From Kribbella capetownensis (GTDB taxonomy: Bacteria > Actinomycetota > Actinomycetes > Propionibacteriales > Kribbellaceae): DNA of 64,000 nucleotides. Where the stretch lies: assembly GCF_004331485.1 (NCBI RefSeq), contig NZ_SJKD01000002.1, positions 1 through 64,000 on the forward strand, in the 5' to 3' direction. The position numbers and the translations under genes were made by a program. The notes below the pieces were generated by a model. That model did no database searches. It was not told where the DNA came from and saw nothing but the letters and a program-made list of their open reading frames with translations. This document shows, piece by piece, positions 25,826-35,274 of the stretch (its first letter is position 1; each line of letters starts with the position of its first letter).

Positions 25826-26102
25826 TCGCAAGCCCCGGAGACGGCCTGCCGCTGTGGCTGACCGAGGTGCTCAGCCGCTTCGCCGACCACGACGTGATCA
25901 AAGCCGGCTGGACCTACCAGTTCCACCAGGCCAAGCCGCTCTACGCTGTTCCAGCCCACGGTCCCCAACCGGAGGCCTTCACCTGTCAGCCCGACTCACC
26001 ACCAACCAGCGGAACAACCTCCCTGGACATCACATCCAGAGCTGCCGGAGCACAGGCGCCGACCGGGATATTGACGGGCAGGAACCCCTGGCCTAGGTTG
26101 TG

Positions 26103-26116
26103 TCGAAACGCTTCGA
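26103..26116. promoter_or_regulatory. CRE-like LacI operator before the lacI remnant
   Basis: TCGAAACGCTTCGA differs by one base from the perfect palindrome TCGAAGCGCTTCGA found before the GH3 and GH12 genes. It lies 22 bases before the start of a decayed lacI-type gene. Confidence 0.6.
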
Positions 26117-26137
26117 CGATCTCACCGGAGAGCAGCC

Positions 26138-26748
26138 GTGGCAACGATGACGACGTGGCCCGGCGCGCCGGGGTGATCACCTGATGTTCGACTTCGAGCG
26201 GACCGTCGACGACGCGGTCGCCCACCTGGTCGGGCTCGGCCATCGGACGCTTGCCTACGTCAGTCATTCGGAGGTCTGCCTGGCCGGCGAGTACGGCACG
26301 GTCCGGCGCAGCGCCGCGGCCTTGGAGACGGCACTGGATCGCCATTGCGTCCACGGCGTGATGGTGCCCACTGCGGACACCGCAGTGGGCGGCAGGCGGG
26401 CGATCCCATTGGCTCGCGAGAAGTGCCCCGGGCTGACCGGCGTACTGGTGATGAACGAGGGCAGCGGCGCTGGGGATTCTCGCCGAACTGCGCGGCGCGG
26501 CGCTGGCCGTGCCATCCGACGTGTCAGTGGTGTCGATGGTGACATCGGAAGTCGTTGCGGACCTGGCGAGCCCTGCCCTGACCGCGATGACGTCGCCCGG
26601 TGCCGCGCTGGGAGCCGCCGCCAGCCGAGTTCTGCTCGAGCGGCTCGCGGACGACGGCAGTTCGACGTACGAGCAGTTGTTTCCCTGCACACCGGAGATC
26701 CCGGGACCCGCAGCCGCGCTGGAGGCTGGACCACTCTCGCGGGTCGTC
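26138..26748 (+). pseudogene. LacI-family regulator remnant
   Basis: From the GTG at 26138 the HTH start is recognisable (DDVARRAGV) but a base is missing after the fourth codon and the frame soon stops. Then, with the rest of the HTH and the hinge lost, a LacI effector domain appears (AVAHLVGLGHRTLAYVSHSE, GLTGVLVMNEGS). It is frameshifted near 26465 into another frame (SDVSVVSMVTSEVVADLASP, LERLADDGSSTYEQLF). At least two indels and a deletion separate it from a functional repressor. Confidence 0.75.
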
Positions 26749-27009
26749 GCTCCGACCGTCCGGCCGACCTCGGTGCTGCTGGTCCTCTTCATCTGGACCT
26801 GGAACGAGTTCTTCATCCCGCTGGTGATGCTGATGGACGCCAGCACCCAGACCGTGCCGCTCGCTCTCGCCTCACTGTGGGGCGACCGGCTGATGGACGC
26901 CACCACCACGAACGCCGGGGCGCTGATCAGCCTCCTCCCGACGGTTGTGTTCTTCCTGATCTTCCAGCGCACCCTGACCCGCGGCGTGACCGTCGCCGCG
27001 GTCAAGTGA
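26749..27009 (+). pseudogene. C-terminal fragment of a sugar ABC permease (MalG/CUT1 type)
   Basis: In the same frame as the lacI C-terminus, but without a gene boundary, about 85 residues match the last two membrane segments of a CUT1 permease: VLLVLFIWTWNEFFIPLVML, QTVPLALASLW and the ending FFLIFQRTLTRGVTVAAVK. The EAA loop and everything before it are missing. A deletion has therefore removed the solute-binding gene, the first permease and most of the second. The alpha-xylosidase follows 31 bases on and was probably the last gene of that operon. Confidence 0.8.
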
Positions 27010-27040
27010 CCCGGCAACGACTTTCGGAGAGAGCAACCAG

Positions 27041-29266
27041 ATGAAGTTCACAGACGGCTATTGGCAGCTGCTGCCCGGACTGACCCGGCTGCGCCCGGCC
27101 GCGGTCGAGAGTGTGGAGGCCGCCGAGCGATCCCTGGTCGTCTACGCGCCGGCCAAGCAGATCATCGGACGCGGCGACACCTTGAACCAGCCGTTGTTCA
27201 CCATCACGCTCAGCTCACCGGCGGAGGGCGTGATCGGCGTCAGGATCCAGCACCACAGCGGCGGGCTGCCGCCGCGACCCGCCTTCCAGCTGGCCGCGGA
27301 GGAGACCCATCCGGTGAAGGTCGAGGTGGACGAGGAGACCGCGCGGCTGACCAGCGGAGAGCTCACGGCGGCGATCAAGCTCGACGGACCCTGGGATCTG
27401 CGGTTCGAGCGGGACGGCCAGGTGCTGACCGATTCCGCCGCCCGCAGTATCGGCCTGATCACCGACCAGAAGGGGCGGCACTTCCTGCACGAACAGCTCG
27501 CGCTCGGTGTCGGCGAGACGGTCTACGGCCTCGGCGAGCGGTTCGGGCCGCTGGTCAAGAACGGCCAGGTCGTCGACATCTGGAACGCTGATGGCGGCAC
27601 CTCCAGCGAGCAGGCCTACAAGAACGTGCCGTTCTACCTGAGCAGCGCCGGATACGGCGTCCTGGTGGACACGCCGGCCAAGGTCTCGTTCGAGGTGGGT
27701 TCGGAGGTGGTGTCGCGCAACCAGTTCAGTGTCGAAGGCCAGGAGCTCTCGTACTACGTCCTCGCGGGTCCTACCCCGAAGGACGTGTTGCGGCGCTACA
27801 CCGGGCTGACCGGCCGGCCGGCCCGGGTGCCGGCCTGGTCGATGGGCCTGTGGTTGTCGACCTCTTTCACCACCGACTACACCGAGGAGACGACCAGCGG
27901 TTTCGTGGCCGGGATGGCCGCTCGCGATCTGCCTCTCAGTGTCTTCCATTTCGACTGCTTCTGGATGCGCCAGTTCCACTGGTGTGACTTCCTCTGGGAC
28001 CCGGACGCATTCCCCGACCCGGCCGGCATGCTCGGCCGGCTGAAGGAGCAGGGCCTACGGATCAGTCTGTGGATCAACCCCTATATCGCCCAGCGATCGG
28101 TCCTGTTCGAGGAAGGCCGGCGGCTCGGTTACCTGCTCAAGCGCACGGACGGCTCGGTCTGGCAGTGGGACATGTGGCAGGCCGGGATGGCGATCGTCGA
28201 CTTCACCAACCCGGCGGCGACCGCCTGGTTCCGGACCAAGCTGCAGGCGTTGATCGATCTCGGCGTCGACTGTTTCAAGACCGACTTCGGCGAGCGGATC
28301 CCGGTCGAGGACGTCGCCTGGTACGACGGGTCGGACCCGCAGCGGATGCACAACTACTACCCCCATCTCTACAACCGCGCGGTGTTCGATCTGCTGTCCG
28401 AGAACCGCGGCGCGGGCGACGCGGTTCTGTTCGCCCGGTCGGCGACGGTCGGTGGCCAGCAGTTCCCGGTGCACTGGGGTGGCGACTGCGAGTCGACCTT
28501 CGAAGCGATGGCGGAGTCGTTGCGCGGCGGGCTGTCGCTGGCATCGTCCGGGTTCGGTTACTGGAGTCACGACATCGGCGGCTTCGAAGGCACGCCCGAC
28601 GCTGCGGTCTTCAAGCGATGGGTGCCATTCGGTCTGCTCTCGTCACACTCGCGCCTGCATGGCTCCGGCTCCTACCGGGTTCCGTGGGCCTTCGACGAGG
28701 AGGCGGTCGACGTACTGCGTCGCTTCACCAAGCTGAAGATGTCGCTGATGCCCTACCTGGCAACCGTCGCCGAAGAAGCACACACCGACGGAACGCCGAT
28801 GATGCGGCCGATGGTGCTGGAGTTCCCCACGGACCCAGGCGTCGCGTACCTCGAGCGGCAGTACATGCTCGGCCCGAACCTGCTCGTCGCTCCGGTGATG
28901 AGCAAGGACGGAGAGGTCAGGTTCTACCTGCCTGAGGGCACCTGGACCCACCTGCTGACCGGCGAGCAGGTGACGGGAAGCCGGTGGATCACCCAGACCT
29001 ACGGCTTTGACAGTCTGCCGGTGCTGGTACGTCAGGGCGCGGTGATCCTTTTCGGCGCCGTCGACGACCGGCCCGACTACGGTTGGTCCGACGGCGTGGA
29101 ACTGCGCTGGTTCTGCCCGTCGGAGGGCCAGGTCAGCCGCGTCGGCCTCCCCGGGCCGAACGGGGAGATCGACGCGGTGGTCGAGCTGATGCTGACCGGT
29201 GGTCAGGCAACAGCCCGCGTTGTCGAAGGCAGCTGCGACCGGTTCACCGTCAGCGTTCGAAGGTGA
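27041..29266 (+). CDS. yicI: GH31 alpha-xylosidase
   Basis: A 741-residue cytoplasmic glycosidase close to Escherichia coli YicI. The nucleophile Asp415 lies in FKTDFGERIP followed by the conserved YDGSDPQRMHNYY, and the acid/base Asp482 lies in HWGGDCEST. These positions match YicI (416 and 482). It removes alpha-1,6-xylose from the non-reducing end of xyloglucan oligosaccharides such as isoprimeverose. The ATG is preceded by GGAGAGAG. It lies behind a deleted ABC transporter, and its 3' end overlaps the convergent GH3 gene by 17 bases. The overlap may cause transcriptional interference. Confidence 0.9.
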   Translation: MKFTDGYWQLLPGLTRLRPAAVESVEAAERSLVVYAPAKQIIGRGDTLNQPLFTITLSSPAEGVIGVRIQHHSGGLPPRPAFQLAAEETHPVKVEVDEETARLTSGELTAAIKLDGPWDLRFERDGQVLTDSAARSIGLITDQKGRHFLHEQLALGVGETVYGLGERFGPLVKNGQVVDIWNADGGTSSEQAYKNVPFYLSSAGYGVLVDTPAKVSFEVGSEVVSRNQFSVEGQELSYYVLAGPTPKDVLRRYTGLTGRPARVPAWSMGLWLSTSFTTDYTEETTSGFVAGMAARDLPLSVFHFDCFWMRQFHWCDFLWDPDAFPDPAGMLGRLKEQGLRISLWINPYIAQRSVLFEEGRRLGYLLKRTDGSVWQWDMWQAGMAIVDFTNPAATAWFRTKLQALIDLGVDCFKTDFGERIPVEDVAWYDGSDPQRMHNYYPHLYNRAVFDLLSENRGAGDAVLFARSATVGGQQFPVHWGGDCESTFEAMAESLRGGLSLASSGFGYWSHDIGGFEGTPDAAVFKRWVPFGLLSSHSRLHGSGSYRVPWAFDEEAVDVLRRFTKLKMSLMPYLATVAEEAHTDGTPMMRPMVLEFPTDPGVAYLERQYMLGPNLLVAPVMSKDGEVRFYLPEGTWTHLLTGEQVTGSRWITQTYGFDSLPVLVRQGAVILFGAVDDRPDYGWSDGVELRWFCPSEGQVSRVGLPGPNGEIDAVVELMLTGGQATARVVEGSCDRFTVSVRR

Positions 29267-32081
29267 GCTCCCGCAGCGCGAGTGACGCGGTGGAGAAGAC
29301 GAGGTAGACCGCGTGCACCCCGCTGGCTTCGGCCAGCGGGGTCGCGCTCGCGACCCAGGTATGGCGGTGACCGGTCGGCGGTACCTTGATCGTTCCGAGG
29401 ACGAGGCCGTGCAGCGGGTCGTCCAGCCGCAGCTCGATCGTCCCGCCGTTGTCCTCGGCGGCGACCAGCCCGGCACACCGAGCGGCTCCGTCAGCCAGGT
29501 CGACATCCTCGAACAGCAGCCAGGCGCCGTCCTCCAGGGACCGCACGGCGTCGCCCCGGTCGGGGGCCGCGTCCGTCAGGGTCACCGCGCAGTAGTCGTC
29601 GAATGCCGTCGCCTGCAAGGGCGCTGACAGGACCGCACGCGGTGGGATCCGTTCACCCTGTACGTCGAACGCGCCGGTCAGCCTGATGTCCGTGCAGGAC
29701 CGGCCGACGAGGACACTGTGCCGCGCGGTCTCGACGCAGCGCCGGTTGCGCGTGACGTCGAAGAAGGCGAGGTCGGCCGCGGGCACCGTGAACTCCACGA
29801 GGGCGCTCTCGCCCGCCGCCAGGGACACGTGGCGGAAGTCCCGCAACTGTCGCAGCGGTTGCTTGGCCCGGGACCGCTGCTGATGGCTGTAGAGCTGGAC
29901 GATCTCGCGGCCGGCGCGCGCCCCGGTGTTGGTCACGGTGAGGCTGACCAGCAGTTCGCCGTCGGCCGGAACCGAGGTAGCGCTCAGCCGCAAGGCGGAG
30001 TACGCGAAGGTCGTGTAACTCAGACCGTGCCCGAACGGGTACAGCGGCGTGCCGCGGAAATACAGGTAGGTCGCGTCGGTGCCGACGATGTCGTAGTCGA
30101 ACAGATCGGGCAGATCGGCCGTTGAGCGATACCAGGTCTGGGGCAGGCGGCCGACCGGGTCGAAATCACCGAACAGCACCTCGGCCAGCGCGTGGCCGTA
30201 CTCCTGGCCGCCGTGCCCCGACCAGAGCACGGCCGGCACGTGCTCCTCGGCCCACTCGATCGAGAAGGGATAGCTGCTGGACATCACCAGTACCGTCCGC
30301 GAGTTGGCGGCGTGGACCGCTCGTAGCAGCCGTTCCTGGGCTGCGGGGAGGTCGAGTCCGGCCCGGTCCTCGGTCTCGCGGCCGTTCACCAGCGGATGGT
30401 TGCCTACGACAACTATCGCCACGTCGGCGGCCGCCGCGAGTTGGGCCGCCTGGGCGGCGCCGTCGACGACGGTGACGATCTCGAAGGCCGTCGCCGCCTC
30501 GGCGTCCACCGCGGTCGCCATGGCCAGGCCGTCGGCACCGACAGTGACGAACCGGCCGCTGTTGTGGTGCCGGAGTATTGAGGTCGCGTGGCCGGTTGCG
30601 ACAAGTTCGAAGGTCTCCTTGACCTCCCAGCTGTTCGGCCCGGGATGGTCGGCGGTCAGCAAGCCGCTGTCGTTGACCGTGACATAGGCGCCGGTCCGCG
30701 GCGACCGCAGCGTCCAGGCGCCGCCACCGAAGTCGAACAGATCGAACGCGCCCGACGACGCCAGTGTCACCGACCCGTCCTCATGCGCGCCGAGACAACC
30801 ATCGTGCGTGCGTAGCTCGATCCGGTCCGCCCCTTCGCAGAACTCCACCGTGTCCGGTCCGAGCCGTTCGGCCAAGCCGGTCCGTGCGGTGACCTGGTAC
30901 GGCAGTGTGCCGGAGTACCAGTCCTGGAAGAGCACATCGGCCAGCGGTCCCACGACCGCGACCCGCCGGGTGCTCTCGGCGCTCAGGGGCAGCACCTGGC
31001 ATTCGTGCTTCAGCAACACGATCGACTGCCTCGCCGCATCCCGGGCCAGCTGCCGGTGCGCCGGACCTCCGACCACCTCGACCGCGGGCGTCTCCTCGAG
31101 ATCCGCCGGATCGAACTCGCCGAGCCGGAACCGGACGGCCAGGGTGTGCCGGACCGCTTGGTCGATGTCCACCTCGGCCAGCAGCCCTCGCTCCAATGCG
31201 CGCGACAGTCGCCGTACTGATGGCGCCGCGTCGCTGTCGTCCTGGGTGAAGCTGTCCACGCCTGCTCTGAGCGCGGCCGCATAAGCCTTCTCCGCGTCGT
31301 CGAAGTATTGCTGGAGACCGGTCAGGTTCGTCGGGGCACCGGCGTCGCTCACCACCAGCAGATCGTGCTCGGTCCAGCCTCTGACGATGTCGTTGATCAA
31401 CGGGCTCAGGTGCGCCGGCCGTCCGTTCACCAGGTTGTAGGACGGCATCATCGCGACGGCGGCACCGGCAGCGATCGGCGCGGCGAAGGCAGGCAGTTCG
31501 TAGTCGTGCAGAACCCGCGGCGGCAGGTTGCTGGAGGTGGTGCACCGGTCCGTCTCGTTGTTGTAGGCAAGGAAATGCTTGAGTGTCGGGGCGGTCCTGA
31601 GGGTTCCGTCGACGTCACCGGTCAAGCCTTTGCCATAGGCAACGGCCAGTACACCGGTGAGCCAGGAGTCCTCGGAATAGCCTTCCTCGTTGCGCCCCCA
31701 CCGAGGATCTCGCAACGGATTCACCACCGGTGCCCAGACGTTCAGGCTGACTCCCACCGGGTCCTGGTGATGGAAGACCCGGACCTCTTCGGCAACTGCG
31801 GACCCGACATCCCGGAGCAATCCGGGATTCCAGCTGCTGGCCAGCCCGATCGCCTGCGGGAAGACGGTCGCCGGGCCGAGCCAGGCCACCCCATGCAGGG
31901 CCTCGGTGCCGGTCCGGAACGTGGCGATGCCCAGCCGCGGAACGGCCGCCTGGTGCTGGTGCAGCAGGCCGAGCTTCTCCGCCAGGCTGAGCCGGTCGAG
32001 CAGGTCACCTACCCGCTCCGGCAGCTTACGGGCCGGGTCGCGGAACGGCGGCGGGACCTGGCTGGACGGCGAGGTGCTCAT
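29250..32081 (-). CDS. GH3 beta-glucosidase with fascin-like insert and CBM6-like tail
   Basis: About 943 residues without a signal peptide. The GH3 N-terminal barrel is clear (NVWAPVVNPLRDPRWGRNEE, TLKHFLAYNNE, nucleophile region LLVVSDAGAPTN). The C-domain (VAVVGPLAD ... VVVGNHPLVNGRETEDR) is interrupted by a beta-trefoil-like insert of about 100 residues with YVTVNDSGLL, KETFEL and GRFVTVGADG, resembling fascin domains. A fibronectin-III-like part (VSLTVTNTGARAGREIVQLY) follows, and the last 115 residues (LFEDVDLADGAARC ... GVHAVYLVF) look like a CBM6. It would cleave beta-glucosyl ends of degraded xyloglucan. I chose the ATG at 32081 (GGAG nine bases before); a longer frame crosses two operators. 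Confidence 0.85.
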   Translation of the reverse strand: MSTSPSSQVPPPFRDPARKLPERVGDLLDRLSLAEKLGLLHQHQAAVPRLGIATFRTGTEALHGVAWLGPATVFPQAIGLASSWNPGLLRDVGSAVAEEVRVFHHQDPVGVSLNVWAPVVNPLRDPRWGRNEEGYSEDSWLTGVLAVAYGKGLTGDVDGTLRTAPTLKHFLAYNNETDRCTTSSNLPPRVLHDYELPAFAAPIAAGAAVAMMPSYNLVNGRPAHLSPLINDIVRGWTEHDLLVVSDAGAPTNLTGLQQYFDDAEKAYAAALRAGVDSFTQDDSDAAPSVRRLSRALERGLLAEVDIDQAVRHTLAVRFRLGEFDPADLEETPAVEVVGGPAHRQLARDAARQSIVLLKHECQVLPLSAESTRRVAVVGPLADVLFQDWYSGTLPYQVTARTGLAERLGPDTVEFCEGADRIELRTHDGCLGAHEDGSVTLASSGAFDLFDFGGGAWTLRSPRTGAYVTVNDSGLLTADHPGPNSWEVKETFELVATGHATSILRHHNSGRFVTVGADGLAMATAVDAEAATAFEIVTVVDGAAQAAQLAAAADVAIVVVGNHPLVNGRETEDRAGLDLPAAQERLLRAVHAANSRTVLVMSSSYPFSIEWAEEHVPAVLWSGHGGQEYGHALAEVLFGDFDPVGRLPQTWYRSTADLPDLFDYDIVGTDATYLYFRGTPLYPFGHGLSYTTFAYSALRLSATSVPADGELLVSLTVTNTGARAGREIVQLYSHQQRSRAKQPLRQLRDFRHVSLAAGESALVEFTVPAADLAFFDVTRNRRCVETARHSVLVGRSCTDIRLTGAFDVQGERIPPRAVLSAPLQATAFDDYCAVTLTDAAPDRGDAVRSLEDGAWLLFEDVDLADGAARCAGLVAAEDNGGTIELRLDDPLHGLVLGTIKVPPTGHRHTWVASATPLAEASGVHAVYLVFSTASLALRELTFER

Positions 32082-32128
32082 CGAATCGGACTCCGTGGGG
32101 GTCGGCCGCCGGCTGACGGAGGAGGAGA

Positions 32129-32142
32129 TCGAAGGGCTTCGA
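32129..32142. promoter_or_regulatory. CRE-like LacI operator, GH3 proximal
   Basis: TCGAAGGGCTTCGA, one base from the perfect palindrome, 48 bases upstream of the GH3 ATG on the minus strand. Confidence 0.65.
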
Positions 32143-32182
32143 AGCCTCGCCGACCGGAATCCGCAGACCGGATGGCGAGCCA

Positions 32183-32196
32183 TCGAAGCGCTTCGA
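32183..32196. promoter_or_regulatory. CRE-like LacI operator, GH3 distal
   Basis: Perfect 14-bp palindrome TCGAAGCGCTTCGA, 54 bases from the proximal copy (about five helical turns), an arrangement suited to cooperative binding or looping. Confidence 0.75.
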
Positions 32197-32237
32197 TCGA
32201 AGGGTGAGTCAGAGCGTTGCACTCTCGGCGGCAGCGG

Positions 32238-33449
32238 TCAAGATCTCAGTGCGGAGACGGCCGGTAACCGGCCGGAGTCGAGGCTGTCCAGGGAGCGGGC
32301 GACGGCGCCGATGGCCGTCGCATCGTGACCGAAGGTCGAGGTGACCACCTGGCAGCCGCCCGCCTCGGGTGCGAGCGTGTCGTCGGCGAGTTCCTTCTCG
32401 ATGGCCGGCAACAGCCAGCGGCCGAGTGCCGCGTACGAGCCGCCGAGCATCACCAGTTCGGGGTTGAGGATGTTGGCGAGCACCGAAACGCCCCGGCCGA
32501 GCATCGTGCCGACTTCGCCGAGTATCTCGAGCGTGCGGGTATCACCGGCCTCGGCCAGCCGGACCAGTTGATCGGTCCCGACCTGAGGATCGGCGTCGGG
32601 GAGGACGGCCGGATCGAGCCGGGCGAGGATCGCGGGCACGCCGGCCACGGCCTCCAGGCAGCCACGCCGGCCGCAGCCGCACAGCGGGCCGTCCGGCGCT
32701 ATCCGCAGATGGCCTATCTCGCCCACATAGCCGAGATGACCGCGCAGCGGGTGACCGTCGCAGATCACGCCGGCGCCGACGCCGGTGTCGCCGGTCAGGT
32801 GAATGAGGTCGGCGCCACCGGTGTAGGGGCCGTAGCGATGCTCGGCCAGCGCGCCGAGGTTGGCGTCGTTGTCGACCAGCACCGGGAACGACGGCCGGCC
32901 GAGCGCCCGGACCAGATCCCGGCCCAGTTCGACGTCTCGCCAGCCGAGCCCGGCGGCCAGGACGACGGTGCCCTCGCGGTTGACCAGGCCGGGCACTCCG
33001 ACCGTCAGGCCGAGGACGTCGCGGCCGGACGAGTGCACCGCGGCCACGGCCCGGCGCGCCAGCGCGGCCAACGCGGCCACAGCCTTGGCCGGCGTGGCGT
33101 CGGCGGATGGTCCTGAGCGGTGCCAGCGGAGCAACTGACCGCCGGCCGCGTCGTAGGCGATAGCGGTCAGTCCCCGGGCGCTGACCGCTATCCCGATTGC
33201 TGCGTACGACGAACCGTCGAGCACGAGCAGGGTGGCTGGACGGCCTACGTGGTTCTGGGTCTGCTCGGTCTCCCGCGCCAATCGCCGGTCGATCAGGTCT
33301 CCGACGATGCTTGTCACGGTGGCCTTGTTCAGACCGGTCCCGGTGGCGATCGCTGCCCGGGAGCAGGGGGCCTTGGCGCGCAGGAAGCGCAGCACTGCGG
33401 CCAGGTTGGTGGCGCGGATGTCCGTGCGATCCGCGGTCTGAGGGGTCAA
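32238..33449 (-). CDS. ROK-family transcriptional regulator (NagC/XylR type)
   Basis: A 403-residue repressor with an N-terminal winged helix (SRAAIATGTGLNKATVTSIV) and a ROK domain (VLVDNDANLGALAEHRYG, GHLGYVGEIGHLRI, zinc motif CGCGRRGCLEAVAG). ROK repressors sense sugars. It is divergent from the ABC importer-GH74-GH42 operon, with a 12-bp-arm inverted repeat between the two genes, and is the likely local regulator responding to xylose or an oligosaccharide. The inducer is inferred. Confidence 0.88.
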   Translation of the reverse strand: MTPQTADRTDIRATNLAAVLRFLRAKAPCSRAAIATGTGLNKATVTSIVGDLIDRRLARETEQTQNHVGRPATLLVLDGSSYAAIGIAVSARGLTAIAYDAAGGQLLRWHRSGPSADATPAKAVAALAALARRAVAAVHSSGRDVLGLTVGVPGLVNREGTVVLAAGLGWRDVELGRDLVRALGRPSFPVLVDNDANLGALAEHRYGPYTGGADLIHLTGDTGVGAGVICDGHPLRGHLGYVGEIGHLRIAPDGPLCGCGRRGCLEAVAGVPAILARLDPAVLPDADPQVGTDQLVRLAEAGDTRTLEILGEVGTMLGRGVSVLANILNPELVMLGGSYAALGRWLLPAIEKELADDTLAPEAGGCQVVTSTFGHDATAIGAVARSLDSLDSGRLPAVSALRS

Positions 33450-33533
33450 GGTCCGTCCTGTTCGGCTCGGTCGGCGAAGGGCTGAGCGTAACGGATCAGT
33501 TCTGCATCTTGTGGCGCTTTCGGTCCTGAGCTA

Positions 33534-33561
33534 ATTTGTTGGGCTACCAGCCCAACTAATG
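33534..33561. promoter_or_regulatory. ROK operator before the xyloglucan importer operon
   Basis: ATTTGTTGGGCT and AGCCCAACTAAT flank a 3-base spacer; the arms are complementary at 11 of 12 positions, with the inner GTTGGGCT/AGCCCAAC exact. It lies 46 bases before the binding-protein start and about 85 bases before the rok gene, so it can control both. Confidence 0.75.
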
Positions 33562-33606
33562 CTACCCCGGGACGGCCTCCGTTCCCAGCTTGGAAGGAAA
33601 CCCATC

Positions 33607-35274
33607 GTGACCGGACTTGGAGGCGGTTCCAGCAACCGCCGGACGTTCCTGTCCCTGCTCGGAGCCGGCACCGCGGTCGTCACTGGTGGCGCCACGCTGT
33701 CGGCCTGTTCTTCCGACGGGAAGGCGAGCTCGGCGACGGGCCACGCCGAGACCGAGGACAAGCTGGCCGGCCTGCTGCCGAAGTACATCTCGTACGAACC
33801 GGTCAAGCCCGACCTGCCTGGCCAGAACGGCGCGGACCCCGGGTTCACGAAGTACCCGGCGCAACTGCAGCGGGCGCTGCCGGACAAGCCGGTGACCAGC
33901 GGCAAAGAGGTCAGCGCGATGACGCCTTTGTGGGGTCCATTGCCGCCTGGCCTCGGGAAGAACACCTACTTCGACGCGAACAACGAGCGGATCGGCGCTC
34001 CGGTCCGTTTCAACGTGGTCAACGGCATTGAGTACGGCGACAAGCTCGGGCCGGTGCTCGCCGCCGGGAACGTGCCGGAGCTGCTCTGCATCCCGGGCTG
34101 GGAGATCTCCGGCCAGACCAGGTTCAGCCAGGCGGTCGACAAGCTCTTCGAGGACCTGACACCGCACCTGGCCGGGGACAAGGCCGCTGCCTACCCGATG
34201 CTCGCCAACCTGCCGACCCGCGCCTGGGCGTACGGGGTCTGGAACTCCCAGCTCAAGGCCGTGCCGTTCCCGTCCAACGGACTGCCCTGGGCGCTGTACT
34301 ACCGCAAGGATTTGTTCACCAAGTTCAGCGCCGAACCGCCCAAGAACATGGACGATGTCCTTGCCCTGGGCAAGGAACTGACCGACGCCAAGGCGAACCG
34401 GTGGGCGTTCGGCTCGATCAGCGACGAGGTCGCCAGGGCCTTCCGCGCGCCGGCGAATTGGCGTAAGGACTCCAGTGGCAAGCTGCTGAACAAGATCGAG
34501 ACACCGGAGTTCGAGGAAGCGGTGGCCTTCACCCGGAAGCTGTTCCAGTCGGGTTACGTGCACCCCACGGTTGTCGGCAACTCGGGCACCGACCAGAAGC
34601 CACTCTTCGAGGGTGGTCAGATCCTGGTGTACCAGGACGGTCCGGGATCCTGGGCCGAGGCGCTGCAGCGGCAGTTGTCGATCAACCCCAGCTTCGACAT
34701 GCAGGCCGTGACGCCGTTCGCCCACGACGGCGGGGACGCGATCGTCTGGGGCGGCGACCCGGCCGGCATCTTCACCTTCGTCAAGAAGGGCGTCGGCGAG
34801 CAGCGCATCAAGGAACTGCTCGGCGTCCTGAACTACTGCGCGGCCCCGTTCGGCACCGAGGAGTACCAGCTGGCCAACTACGGCGTCGAGGGCAAGCACT
34901 ACACCAAGGAGAGCTCCGGCGCGCCCAAGCTGACCGCGCTCGGCTCGAAGGAGGTCGCCAACACCTACGTGTTCCTGGGCGGCCGGCCGGAGGCGATCAC
35001 CCAGAGCCAGTATCCCGGCTACGTCCAGGCGATGAGTGCCTGGCAGAACGAGTCCTGCAAGCGCTTCGAGAAGAACCTGTTCGAGGGCATCCGGGTCGAG
35101 GCTCCTTCCAAGCTGGCCGCGCTGAACCAGCCCTTCGACGACAAACTGCAGGACATCTTCCGGGGCCGGCGGCCGGTCTCGGAGCTCAAGTCGGCGGTGC
35201 AGGCCTGGCGGACCGGCGGTGGGGACGAGGGCCGCGACTTCTACGCGAAGGTGCTCAGTGACAACGGTAGATGA
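33607..35274 (+). CDS. Oligosaccharide ABC transporter substrate-binding lipoprotein (LipO type)
   Basis: A 555-residue extracellular solute-binding protein. The N-terminus holds a twin-arginine motif (NRRTFLSLLGAG) followed by lipobox LSAC, so it is probably exported by Tat and lipid-anchored. Its size and the WALYYRKDLFTKF and VYQDGPGSWAEAL regions fit the large binding proteins that work with LplB/YtcP permeases for oligosaccharides. The GTG at 33607 follows GGAAGGAAA. Given its operon partners the ligand is likely a xyloglucan oligosaccharide. Confidence 0.85.
   Translation: MTGLGGGSSNRRTFLSLLGAGTAVVTGGATLSACSSDGKASSATGHAETEDKLAGLLPKYISYEPVKPDLPGQNGADPGFTKYPAQLQRALPDKPVTSGKEVSAMTPLWGPLPPGLGKNTYFDANNERIGAPVRFNVVNGIEYGDKLGPVLAAGNVPELLCIPGWEISGQTRFSQAVDKLFEDLTPHLAGDKAAAYPMLANLPTRAWAYGVWNSQLKAVPFPSNGLPWALYYRKDLFTKFSAEPPKNMDDVLALGKELTDAKANRWAFGSISDEVARAFRAPANWRKDSSGKLLNKIETPEFEEAVAFTRKLFQSGYVHPTVVGNSGTDQKPLFEGGQILVYQDGPGSWAEALQRQLSINPSFDMQAVTPFAHDGGDAIVWGGDPAGIFTFVKKGVGEQRIKELLGVLNYCAAPFGTEEYQLANYGVEGKHYTKESSGAPKLTALGSKEVANTYVFLGGRPEAITQSQYPGYVQAMSAWQNESCKRFEKNLFEGIRVEAPSKLAALNQPFDDKLQDIFRGRRPVSELKSAVQAWRTGGGDEGRDFYAKVLSDNGR

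Noticed and set aside
26184..27044. 286-codon plus-strand frame as one protein
   Set aside because: Only its first third is LacI; after a frameshift the real remnants continue in another frame, so it is not a gene.
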